DNA from: Hippasteria phrygiana
Taxonomy: Eukaryota > Echinodermata > Asteroidea > Valvatida > Goniasteridae
Direction: 5' to 3'
DNA length: 64,000 nt
NCBI GenBank assembly: GCA_037893225.1
Contig: JAZGUH010000122.1
Span: forward strand, 992,001-1,056,000
A program made the translations under genes and the position numbers. The notes beneath the pieces are model-generated. The model saw only the letters and a list, made by a program, of their open reading frames with translations. It ran no database searches and was not told the DNA's origin. How positions within the stretch are numbered: position 1 is the stretch's first letter; the number at the start of each line of letters is the position of its first letter. This document shows positions 46,977 through 58,300 of this stretch, one piece after another.

Positions 46977-47472
46977 CAGAACTTGCTGACTCGGACTCGA
47001 GTCGGACTCGAGTCGCGATTTTTTTTTTACTTGAGACTTGACCCGACTTGGAAAAAAAAATGACTTGTGACTCGACTTGACTTGAATAAATTTGACTTGC
47101 TGACATCAACACTTTTGTTTAAAACAAACACAACTTTTGGGCGTACGCACATATCAATTGAAAAAAAATGCAAAGCCTACGGCGCATTGCGAGCTGGGTG
47201 TCCAGTACATACATACGTATGTGGGGCTGCAGCACTGGACGATTGCATGGAGAATCATCAAGACGGCATGCCAGGTTGATTTTGTACAGTGCATGCGTGC
47301 CAGCCTACAACATGTACCCATGTATGCGTACTCATTTGTCATTGAAATTTGTCAATTATCTTGAGACTTGAAACCTGACTTGAAAAAAATTTACTCGGGA
47401 CTTGACTTGACTTGACTTGGAAAAATTGACTTGGGACTTGACTTGAGAAAAAATTACTTGGTCACAACACTG
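46977..47472. mobile_element. hAT-type element with ACTTG/CAAGT repeats, 496 bp
   Basis: A perfect 8-bp duplication CATGCTGC flanks it (46969-46976 and 47473-47480). The right end is GGTCACAACACTG and the left begins CAGAACTTGCTGACTCGG. Both subterminal regions are dense in GACTTGACTTG words. No transposase frame. Confidence 0.8.
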
Positions 47473-47480
47473 CATGCTGC

Positions 47481-49627
47481 ACGTCTTGAGCTATAGTCAG
47501 AGATGTTTTTTTCTGTGATTCAGCTTCACATTACCTTTTGTAGGCCTCTCAATTACAAAACCCTTGAAATAGCCCCCCATTGGCAATTATTGATGTGTTC
47601 CAGTCACGGGTGGAACCAATTGTTTTTAGGGGTGGAAATGAACATGAATGATTCCTACGTTTTGTAAACTAATGAAAACATTTTACAGGTGTTTCATTGC
47701 ATATATGCAACTGGCGGCATCAATTTTGATGGTTCATGAGCTGTTATTTTGCAATTCTGGAGTCCCTCCACAGTTTGGCAACCCCTTTTGGAAACATACA
47801 CCGGTCCAGTGGTGTCGGAGGTCAAATTTCTGGGATGGGCTGATCCAATATAAAGTGCTTGTGTTGATGCTGGGAAATGAGTTGTCACAGGGAAGCTGGC
47901 TGGAATTGTATACTGCCTTGCGCTAGATTGTTCTGAGAGCCTGAGAAAAGTGGGAAAATAACTTCCCGGGTTTTTAACAGGTAGAGTAAATTAATTTGTT
48001 CACTTTTCACCAATGCATAGCTGTTTTTTTAAATCTCTGCAAAACTTTGCATCGTGATCATGGCTACGTACATGTGTACATGATGAAGACGGAATCTTTA
48101 GTGATGATTGCTGCATCCATATTGTCGAGCCCAGCCAAGTCAAGTACTGGCTTGATGAGGCGTCAATTCGATAGGCAGATATGTCTGGGCTAGAAATTCT
48201 CCATAAAAATTACTTGCACTGTGTGCACGTTGGCATCTGACACTACTTCTGCCTTCAAAAATGTACATTGGAAACATTTTAGAATGGAATACAAATTCAA
48301 ACAACTTTCAGACTCAAAACTTGTACAGGCTTGGATAAATTAATTGATTTATAACCCCTATATTTTTTATATTACTTAAAAACCAAAAAGATATCTTAAT
48401 CTGTTTTCACATCAGTGCACCAGTATTTCGTAACACTGCTAATTGGAGCGTGTTGCAAAATTTTTAACTTATTCACTCTGCTACTTACATGTAATGTCTA
48501 GATTTATTGTCTCATTTCAGAGCTCATAATTTGTGTCGCCTAAACGAATGTTTTTTGGGGGGGGCACTTACCAGTCATGAATTCTGTCTGTGTGGCCCGT
48601 GTGCCCGTATGACCGTATGTTATAAAGTTTTAGGTTTAAGTTTTTGCTCTCATTTGGTGTCATTTGTAAAGTTGTAGTCCAACTGGAACCAAATGTGGGT
48701 TACACATGTAACATGGGAGCCTTCATATGTTAATGAGGTCAAAGGTCGCATACCAAGGTCAAGGGTCATCTGGGGTCAAGTTGTAAAATTGGAACCAAAT
48801 GTGGGTTATACATGTATTGCCTTTGTTGTCATACATTTGAAGCCAACCAATTATGAATACTTACCTCGCCCTCAAGGGTAACCGCGCAAGCAGGCGGCAC
48901 TAGTGGTTCGAGAACCACCTTGTTCTAATACGTACAAGTCAGCACAACCCTAACCCTCCAGGGTATTTTGGCTAGAAACCCTGCCAGACACATCAGATTG
49001 CATACTTTGTCACATTGACTTGTGTGCAGAGTGCAGCAAGGTCAGGCTGTCACCACAGATGCACTGTGCTGCGTCTGGCAGGGTTAGGGTTTTAAGCAGG
49101 CAAGCACCTGTTATTTGCTGCTTATGAAACTACAGAAAGAAATGTTCAACTACAACTTTCAAGTACTTCTCTTAATTCTATTGACATCTCTCTTTTTTTT
49201 GTAATTTTGAACAGTTTATTGCGGTAGAAAATGCAAGGTGCTTTAAATGACAGCAGTTGCCATGAGAGTCAACGTGGTTTTGCGTGTTTACTGTGTGTCG
49301 CAGTGATCGCTATCTTTACTTTCGCGTTGCGTTTTGTCGTCTTGATCGTCGCTTCACCCCAAAATTTCCCACAAAATAAGACCCTGCCCTTTATTTATCT
49401 ACGGCATAGCTGTTGGTTTGTAATGTCGCTAACTACATGTACATGTAGTTTGGCAATGGGGAATAGCTAGGGCCCTGCACTACACAATCACCATTGTTTG
49501 GAATGATGTACCACTACCAGTACATGATAAACATGTTTGTAACTTTGTATACATTTTGTGTATTCATTGTGTGTGGATTACTGGTATTCTTTAGTGTTGA
49601 CATTTATGAGCTTTACACCCACATGTA
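47481..49627. other. noncoding stretch
   Basis: A fragment near 48185-48260 resembles the left end of the 37599 element. 48660-48830 has repeated GGAACCAAATGTGGGTTA and a run of AGGTCA-type words. 49100 region: AACCCTGCCAGAC and its inverse GTCTGGCAGGGTT bracket about 48975-49088, a possible small MITE. No gene. Confidence 0.45.
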
Positions 49628-49795
49628 CTGTATACGTTCGAGGACAAGAGGAGAAAGAAAATACAAAGGAATCTTTCTTGTCTTCGGGAGTCGGTCTTTT
49701 GTTAAAATCGGACGTAAAAATATGTGCTCGGTCTATGGGGTTGTATCATATTAAAGGAACAATATGAAACACATTGTCCTCAAGAGTACATTCAG
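49628..49795 (+). repeat. SINE-like 'CCGAGGAC' repeat, copy C
   Basis: TTCGAGGACAAGAGGAGAAA, TCTTTCTTGTCTTCGGGAGT and CTATGGGGTTGTATCATATT align in order with the copy at 4150. Confidence 0.65.
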
Positions 49796-50186
49796 GGGTC
49801 GAATTTCAGATAAAAATCTACTTGACAGCTGGGCTAGTACTAGTAGCACAAAATGTTTACTAGACCGGAAGGTATTTCACAAGATTAATGGTAAAAATAA
49901 GAACAGTGTTTTGAATGAGTGTGCTGTTTCAATTTTTTTTTCCTTTGCCGACCTTGTTGGGGGAGGGGTTGGAAATGCTAGTTTGATTGAAACTCCCTGC
50001 CTCCAAACTTTCAGAAATTATGGGGCTTTTTCAGTTCACCAGATTTAGAAGAAAAAAATGGACTTTGGTGATAGCATTTCATAATAATACATGTAATAAT
50101 AATTAAGGCATTTATATAGCGTTCTTACACAAGTGGTATCATCACAACGCTTTACATCGAAAAAAGCAACAGAATTAATAAGGTGC

Positions 50187-50517
50187 CTATAAAACAAATG
50201 ACTGGAATAAGTGAGTTTTGAGTGATGTTTTGAATTGAGTAAGAGAACTGGCATGACGAATTTCATAAGGAAGACCGTTCCAAAGGTTTGGAGCAGCTGC
50301 ATAAAAACCTTTGGCAGATGTGGATGGTCGGGTTATGGGTTTTGTTAAAATCCTGGTATCTAAACTAGAACAAAGTGGACGATTAGGCTTATATAGAACG
50401 ATAAGTTCAGTGAGGTAAGATGGGACACTGTCACTCATACATTTATAGGTAATGGTTAACAATTTGAAATCAATACGTTGATGAATAGGAAGCCAGTGAA
50501 GCTGTTGAATGAGGGGT
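50187..50517 (-). pseudogene. LINE reverse-transcriptase C-terminal fragment (CR1/L2-like)
   Basis: On the minus strand the frame reads LHWLPIHQRIDFKLLTITYK, then APNLWNGLPYEIRHA and LTQFKTSLKTHLF. This is the conserved C-terminal signature of CR1/L2-type LINE reverse transcriptase proteins (LHWLPxxxRIxFK ... LWNxLPxxIR ... FKxxLKTHLF). It ends in a stop at 50187, followed on that strand by 3' UTR-like sequence ending near 50080. It is 5'-truncated, as is usual for dead LINE copies; no palm-domain motifs are present. Confidence 0.75.
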
Positions 50518-51036
50518 GAACAAAATTACCAGACCACTGCACTAGTTTGGTCAAGATAAACCAACGCTCTAATCACTGGACTCGGTCCAGTGGTCCAGTG
50601 GATATTTTGATCACTGTACATGTACAATGTATAGGAAAACACGACGACATGAATATGACAGCTCTTTTTTATACAGTCGTGACATTGGAAGTCGCACAGA
50701 GCTTTTTGTTCCAGGAATAGATTTCACCTTTTAGTTTGATTTCAAAGCGAGTTGTGGTTCCCCCCGGAACAAGCAAGGACGTTCGGTCTTTTGAAATGTG
50801 TAATGGAATTCTGGCGTGGGTTGAAATTGGACTGCATGATTATGAATGGATCGTTGTGTTTGTGTCAAGCGGTGTACATGTCACATGCACGGAGGGGGGA
50901 AGTGTGTACAATGTATCACCCCTTTTCAATGGTTACAACAATGTACATGTACATGTAAGCTTGTTTTTTTCAGGTACATGTACACGTACACATCTGGTCT
51001 GGGCCATAGGTTACAGATGCAATATTAATGTCGGGG

Positions 51037-51555
51037 GTGAGATTTGTCAGGATTTTTTGTCGGGATTTTCTAATTTTTTAAAGAATCTCTTTTGCAATCT
51101 GGAATTCCTGAGGTGTTTTTGCCCCAAAGGTGTTTTTACCTGTAAAAGTGTTTTTACCTGTAAAAGTGTACGTGCACTGTATATATCTCCGAGGACAAGA
51201 GAAGAAAGGAAACACAAAGAAACCTTTCAGTCCTCGAACGTAGAGTCTTTTGTTGAAATCGGTCCTCGAACGTAAGGATACGTGCTTAGTCTATGGGGGT
51301 TGGTTATATTAAAGGAACAATAGGAAACACAAAGCATTGTCCTCGGACGTATTGGGGAAGTACGACTGTGTGTTTTTACCTGTAAAAGTGTTTTTACCTG
51401 TAAAAGTGTTTTTACCTGTAAAAGTGTATATAGACCAATAAAAATGGATAGTTAAGGGGGTGCCTTTAGGCAAATTCAAACTATATGTTCTGGGGGTCCT
51501 TGTGGATTTTTTGCGGATTTCGTGGATTTTTCATTTTTGGCCAATCTCACCTCTG
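51037..51555. mobile_element. 'GGGGTGAGATTT' element with nested repeat
   Basis: Left end GGGGGTGAGATTTGTCAGGA and right end GCCAATCTCACCTC are inverted. The 'CCGAGGAC' repeat (51180-51373) lies inside, and it is bordered on both sides by copies of TGTTTTTACCTGTAAAAG (5 in total). Related pieces are at 42060 and 52545. Confidence 0.6.
51180..51373 (+). repeat. SINE-like 'CCGAGGAC' repeat, copy D (nested)
   Basis: CTCCGAGGACAAGAGAAGAA to CCTCGGACGTATTGGGG in the same order as the other three copies. Confidence 0.7.
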
Positions 51556-52351
51556 AATAATAACTTGCACCATGCTCCAAACTAGAATGTTCCATACATC
51601 TACGTACATGTTGTGTAAGTAGATGTTCTCATCATACACGATAAAGGGGAAAGCTGTTTAGTCCTTGTTTTTGTTATTATTTTTTTTTTACAATCACAGC
51701 GGTATTTATACAATGTAGCTCAGTTTTTTTCTTCAAGTTAATAATCGTAGAGATTTTCCAATTATTTTTTTTTTCACGGACTACCTGCTCTGTGGAACTC
51801 AACTTTTGAAATTCGTTGTTCCACATCACTCTCTCAGTTTAAGAAATTTGTCAACAGTTTTCTGCTCGAGTAAAGGTGCAGTTGGGGGTAGACTGCATGA
51901 ACCTTTGGGGGATGGGAATTGTCTTTCCTCCACGGTCATGCCTTCTCCACATCCATTCCTTTTATTGCTATTTTCTATATTTATTGTTTAATCTGAGAAA
52001 GCCTAAAGAGAAACTACATGTACATTGTACAATGTACACAAGCGCACACCACTGAGTATTGGTTCCATCATTTGTTTGTAACTTCTTTAATTTGAGAAAG
52101 CCTTAAGAGCATCAACCTACAAAGATTATAGCTCTCTCGGTCCCTCCTCTCATCGGCTCTATCGACTCACTGGCTTCGAATATTTGTGGAGATAAGTCAA
52201 AGAAAAACCAGCCTCATCACTGTTGGTTTTTGAAGATATCCTCTTTAGTATGAGAAAGCCGAAGTGCCACTGAAAAGTGGTGTTTTTGTCAACCTGTTTC
52301 AATTAAACTCTAGTTTTTTCCCTTTTTTTCTTTTCTTTTTTGATGCTCCAG

Positions 52352-55300
52352 GTGTTTGATTGACAAAGCTGCGAAGGAATCCCAGACTCCAAGATGGCCG
52401 TCGAAGGGTGTGCAAAGTGCATCAAGTACTTGGTGTTCGTCTTCAACCTTCTTTTCTTTGTAAGTTCACCCTAAATCCCTACATCGTTTTTTCTTACGTG
52501 TAGCCTGAATCCTCCGATTTCAAAGTGTTGAAAGCTTACATATCAGGGGTGAGATTTATCCGAATTTTCCCCTGATTTTAGGGTGTTTTTTTTTTGTGAG
52601 ATGTCTTCTAGATTTCCGAAATGTTTTTGGTCCTAAAATTGTTTTTAATCATTCCAAAATGACCTCTGCAACCTGAAACAATCTTCTTTTAACTCTGATG
52701 ACTCTACTTTTGTTTCGTGGATTTTTCATTTTTATATTTTTTTAAAATTTCACCCCCGACAAAGGAAATCGGACATAAGTCTAGGGCTGTCTTGAATATT
52801 CGATATTCGATCGTCCAGCGAATATTCGAAAACCATTTTAATACCAGTTCGAATGTTCGAATATTCGAAAAGATATATATACCGTAATTTTCGGAATATA
52901 GGCCGCGGCTTATACGTTGATTCTCACGCTGAAAAATGTTCCTGCGGCTTATACTCCGGGCGGCTTATACGGCAACATTTGAAGAATAAAATCAGTCACA
53001 GAAGCCGCGCCTCAGCGTGTTGGAAATAAAGGAAACCAGTCCAGAGGGACCGAATAGACTTGCAAATGTACCGTAAGTACCGTTCACACCTCACAAATCG
53101 TGTGGTGCGTCTGTTCGTTTTTGTCTGTTTTATCGTTGTGTAATCCATGTTGTTTATTATTTCACTGGTTAATGTAGGGTCCGGCTATCAGAATTTTCAA
53201 TAATCGATACATCGGAGGTCCAACATCGATTATATTTGATGTCAAAATGTCAAAATTCTGGGACTAAACGAAGCGCTAGTCAACTATTATTAGTATTTAG
53301 GATCATGATAAACACATACCTCCACCGCTTTGAGGCTTAATCTACCGCATCTGCGGTCTGCGAATGTGACAAAAAAATACTTACACAACTTCCATTTCCA
53401 GCGTCCTCTAAAGTAAACAAAATATTGTTGCAATAATGTTTTGTCGCCACATCTTTGCGGAAAAGTCACTTACTTCCGGGGCGCGGGTACCAGTATTGTC
53501 CGTAGTAACAAAATCGCGCGCGGGCACCATGCGACGTTCATTTTCACATAAGGAGAATTTTTACCGAAATATTACAATCCATTGCAATCCGCTGAAATCT
53601 TTCAGTAAAATATATTCATCTGTCTGCATATATATTTATTATTTATCAATTGTCATTCTGGCGATTTAATTTCGTCCTCGTATGTTCCCTGAAGTGGAGA
53701 AAAATCCAGACAAAAATCATCTTTCGTTTACAGGAAAACGAATTATTTTCTTCAGATCTAATGAGCGTGCCTAGTTTTGGATTGCACCAAATATGCTACG
53801 AGGGATGTTGTTGAATTTCCGAAAACATTGTCAAGTGGAGAAAATGATAATGTGGGAAATAAAAATCATATTTGTGTTTGAAAAAGAAGTTACTTGCTTC
53901 CAGGCGTATTTGCTTTATATCAAATTTAAAGAAAAATCACCTTTATACTGAAATCTTATGCCGAAACCAATAAACATCCCTTTGCATGAATTAGCAAGGC
54001 CCCCAAATTTATGAATGGTTGCCAGCACGTACATGTAAGCGTGCAACAAAATCTACTTTGGCCAATCAAAACAACGACTAGCGACACGTGCTCATACATG
54101 ATGCATAAGGGAATTTGCTCGGCGGAGTACAGACTCTGTATTATCGCGGTACTGGAAGTGGTTTTTACAATGATCTCAACTTTGTATTCATGGTAATGTT
54201 TGACCAAAACATCCCCTGAATAAAGTACGATATTTTCCCTGTCAAGTTCAAGTTGATTAAAGACGATTAGGCCTGCAGGATATTTCTTAACACCCTGTCC
54301 CCCCCCCCCCGGAAGGCGACAAAATTCACTGAGACAAGTCTACTGATTGACGATTGGGGGCGCCATTCACTTTATACGGTGCGTCGTTACGCGTTTTATT
54401 TTTTTACCGCACTGTAATTTTGCTACCGTAAGTTTTTACGATTTGGCGGTGGAAATATCGTCCTTCGGCGTCATTTTGCATTTGTACATGTAGCTGTAGA
54501 ATGGGAACCAGACAATAGAACTTCCATGGACAGACCACCATTGAAGATTTATGTTAAAATAAAGACGGTACTTTTTAGCAGACACGGTGAGGCAAAAAAG
54601 TTTTGGAAAACGTGAATTTATTAAAAATCATTAAAAGTCCCGACACAACATTTTATAATCGTCATGTTTATACAACTTAGCAGGAAGTCCTTAATGCCTG
54701 ATGAACTGGATGAACAATCGCCATACGGTTGGCAACGCAAAAAAAGGAGTAATTTCCGATGCCGCGATAATAAGAGTTGCCGCGATAATTAATAGGGAGT
54801 CCGACTAGCGCTTCAGCATGCAACATGATGACTTGTGGTTGGACGTCGTCAGCGCCGCGGTGCGGCTTATACACCGGTGCGGCTAATACGCAAACTTTAA
54901 ATCTTAATTTACAGATTTTTGCGTGCTGCGGCTTATACTCCGCGCGGCCTATATTCCGAAAATTACGGTATATACACATACAGATACGACTCTGATGCTA
55001 TTTTAATAGAAAAGTTATGGTGCTTAGCAGTGTCAAATGCCGCATTTTTGTCAATCGTAAGTTTCGTCTATCGAATACTAAATTATTCGAAAATGAACAA
55101 GCCCTACATAAGTCACATGACCCTATTTTTGAGTAATTTCCATTTGCATGAAAATCATCAAAAAATCACAATTCCTGTTTTTGTCAAAATACTGTAGTTT
55201 AACCGTAACCCCTAGACCCTTTTTGCTAGGAACCACCCAAAATCCTCCGACTAGCTGCCCTGCCCCAAAAAGTGCATTCATCCTCAATCCTCTAAAATCC

Positions 55301-58300
55301 TCCAAATGTTTGCATTTATGTTCCTCCAAAATGCTCCCGTTTCTCAAACACCATTCATCCTAAATCCTGCAAAATTCTCCTCGCTTGAAACACCATTCAT
55401 CCTCAATCCTCCATAAATCCTCCTCGCTTGAAATACCATTCAACCTCAATCCTCAAATCCTCAAAAACTGCAAGGAGGATTTTTGAGGATTGAGGTGGGT
55501 TAGGGTTAAAGCATAATTTATTCAAAATACCTGGTTTGCTTTTGTGTTGAGACCATGGAACGTGTAAAATTCGACATTTAGTCTGCCGTTGTCACAACAA
55601 AAATCATGTAAATCATTCTCAATGCTGAAGTACGGCTCTATTCAAAAATGAAAATAACCATTTTCACCATTACAAAGCTTACATTACATATTTTATCATG
55701 GAATGGAAATCTCAATTTTCAAAATTTCTAACTTGGGTATAAATATCGTTTCGGTTTGCGGTAATACCATGTGTTTATCTCAACTAACGGGAGGTATGGG
55801 TTCTGAAAAGAACCTTATCGCACAACTCGTATCTCAACCTTCGTTAAGTGAGAAGGGTTCAAGGGAGAACCAATTTTCGTGCAACTCGTTTTTCTCTACT
55901 GTCGATAAGTGAGAAATATGATTCAGGGGAGAACCATGGGGACTTATCGGGTTAATATGGTTAATATTGGGTATAAATTTCAAAATTTCCAACTTATGTA
56001 TAAATTTAAGCTAAGAAATAACCTGTATAAACATGCCTTTTTTTATGTTGGTCACCCACAGATCTCAGGGTGTGCCATTCTAGCCCTGGGCATCGTCCTT
56101 CACGTCAGGGAGGGCGGCTTTGCCACGTTGCTGCCGAGCCTGCCGTTCCTTAATGCCGCCAACATCTGTATCGCTGCGGGGATCATCGTCATGGTTGTGG
56201 CCTTCTTGGGATGCTGCGGAGCAATCAAGGAGAACGCCTGCCTGCTGCTGCTGGTGAGTTAATGACACGTGTGGGGCTTAACCTTGGTTGGTTGGGGCTC
56301 ATGGAAGGGTTTGGAAGGGCTTGGCACCCTTGAAATGGCACCCCAGAGAGGGACTGGTACCCTTACGGGCAGGCTTGTGCCCTTAGAGGGAGACTTTCAT
56401 CCTTAGAGGGAGGCCTGCACCCTTGGGGGGCAGGCTTGCACCCTGGGGGCAGGCTTGCACCCTTGGGGGCAGGCCTGCACCCTTGGGGGCAGGCCTGCAC
56501 CCTCGGGGGCAGGCTTTTGCACCCTCGGGGGCAGGCTTTTGCACCCTCGGGGGCTGGCTTTTGCACCCTCGGGGGCAGGCTTTTGCACCCTCGGGGGCAG
56601 GCTTTTGCACCCTCGGGGGCAGGCTTTTGCACCCTCGGGGGCAGGCTTTTGCACCCTCGGGGGCAGGCTTTTGCACCCTCGGGGGCTGGCTTTTGCACCC
56701 TCGGGGGCTGGCTTTTGCACCCTCGGGGGCTGGCTTTTGCACCCTCGGGGGCTGGCTTTTGCACCCTCGGGGGCTGGCTTTTGCACCCTCGGGGGCTGGC
56801 TTTTGCACCCTCGGGGGCTGGCTTTTGCACCCTCGGGGGCTGGCTTCATGTGAACTAATTACTTAAAGCATCACACCCAAAGAAACGGGCTGCCACAAGA
56901 AACGGCCAATTGTGTACATCTCCAGATTGACACCGACTTACTTTACTTCCCACGAGATGCTTCACCGAGAAATATCACTCCTCCCTCTTCTTCTCCCTCA
57001 GTTCTTCATTTTCCTCCTGCTCATCTTCCTTCTGGAGATTGTCGCCGGAATTGTGGGTTTCATCTACCGTAACAAGGTAGAGATGGCTGTGACAGACGAT
57101 CTGACCAAAGGACTCGCTAAGTATGGTCAAACTGATGAGGATGGCTTAACCAGTGCCTGGAACAGACTGCAACAAGACGTAAGACAAAATATAATAAACA
57201 AACAAACAAACAAACCTAAAAAAAAAAAATGGCATTTTTTTTTTAATTTGTCTTTAGATTGTCAGGCGTTTTTTTATTTGTTCCAAAATGGACGCTTCCT
57301 TATTTCTTTCTCAAGATGGCTTTCAAAACAATGGAATCCATAGTTATCTTACCAAAACTAGATGGTGGACGTGCTATCCCCATTATGCTTTAAATAGCGG
57401 CCGGCTTCACATGCAGACCTAATCATAGCGTTCGAAGAATAGGGGTCGAAGGAGGCGAGTACCGGGAGAAAGCAAAATACCTTGTATGTACATTCAGTAA
57501 TACATTGTTTGCCTAATTTTTAAAAATGTCTCCCGTCGAGCCGCATGACGTCACACTTAAGCCCTGTAGTTTTTCTATTATGACTCGATGGTGGAATCCA
57601 CCAGATCAATTCGAAACACGCAGTAGATCGACTTGGAGGAATTTTGTCTTCTTTTGGGGGGGGGGGGGGGTGGGGATTTTTGTGGAAACCAACAAAATGC
57701 ATGTGGCCACCTAAAAGGAAGGGGGGGGATGCTCAACAGGTGATTTATTTTACTTGGTGTAAGAGTCACAATCTGTTCCAGATTTTGATTCTGTTAAATT
57801 AAACAGTCAATCGTGCAAATTTGTACAGTGGAACGCCGCTGTAATAATGAACATCGCGGGATACACAGATTTTGTTCGGTATCGCGATCGTTCGGGATAG
57901 CGATTTTCAGCCACCGGTCTGCCGCGTGCCTATTTTTCAACATGGCATCAGTTCTTCTTAATATTGCCTCTTGCGTTGTATTTGAAGTGCGCCCTCTTTT
58001 GATTGTAATTGAACATGTGCTGGCCGTTGAATCATGTAATTACATGTTGATAATTTCTAAGCTTACCGAATTCTAAAGCAACGGTTGGCTTTTCCCTTCT
58101 ATTCCTTGGGGAAATAATAGCCGCCTGTCACTCTTCAACATAAAGCTGCGGCCGTTTGGGAATTTCAAACGGCCCAAATACCCGGTACATTTTTTAAATC
58201 TGTTTAAGAGCCAAGGATGGTGTTCGGTATAGTGTTTTTCGGTATAGCGGCGTTCCACTGTACGATATGAATATGCATGAGAGAGCCTGCATATATTAAA

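Noticed and set aside
48720..48785. Cluster of AGGTCA-type nuclear receptor half-sites
   Set aside because: The words lie in a low-complexity interspersed repeat with GGAACCAAATGTGGGTTA copies; no gene nearby supports a regulatory role.
56363..56866. Six overlapping 130-155-codon ORFs with collagen-like Pro/Gly-rich repeats
   Set aside because: They are shadows of the 22-bp minisatellite, open in all frames because the unit has no stop; they lie in a tetraspanin intron.
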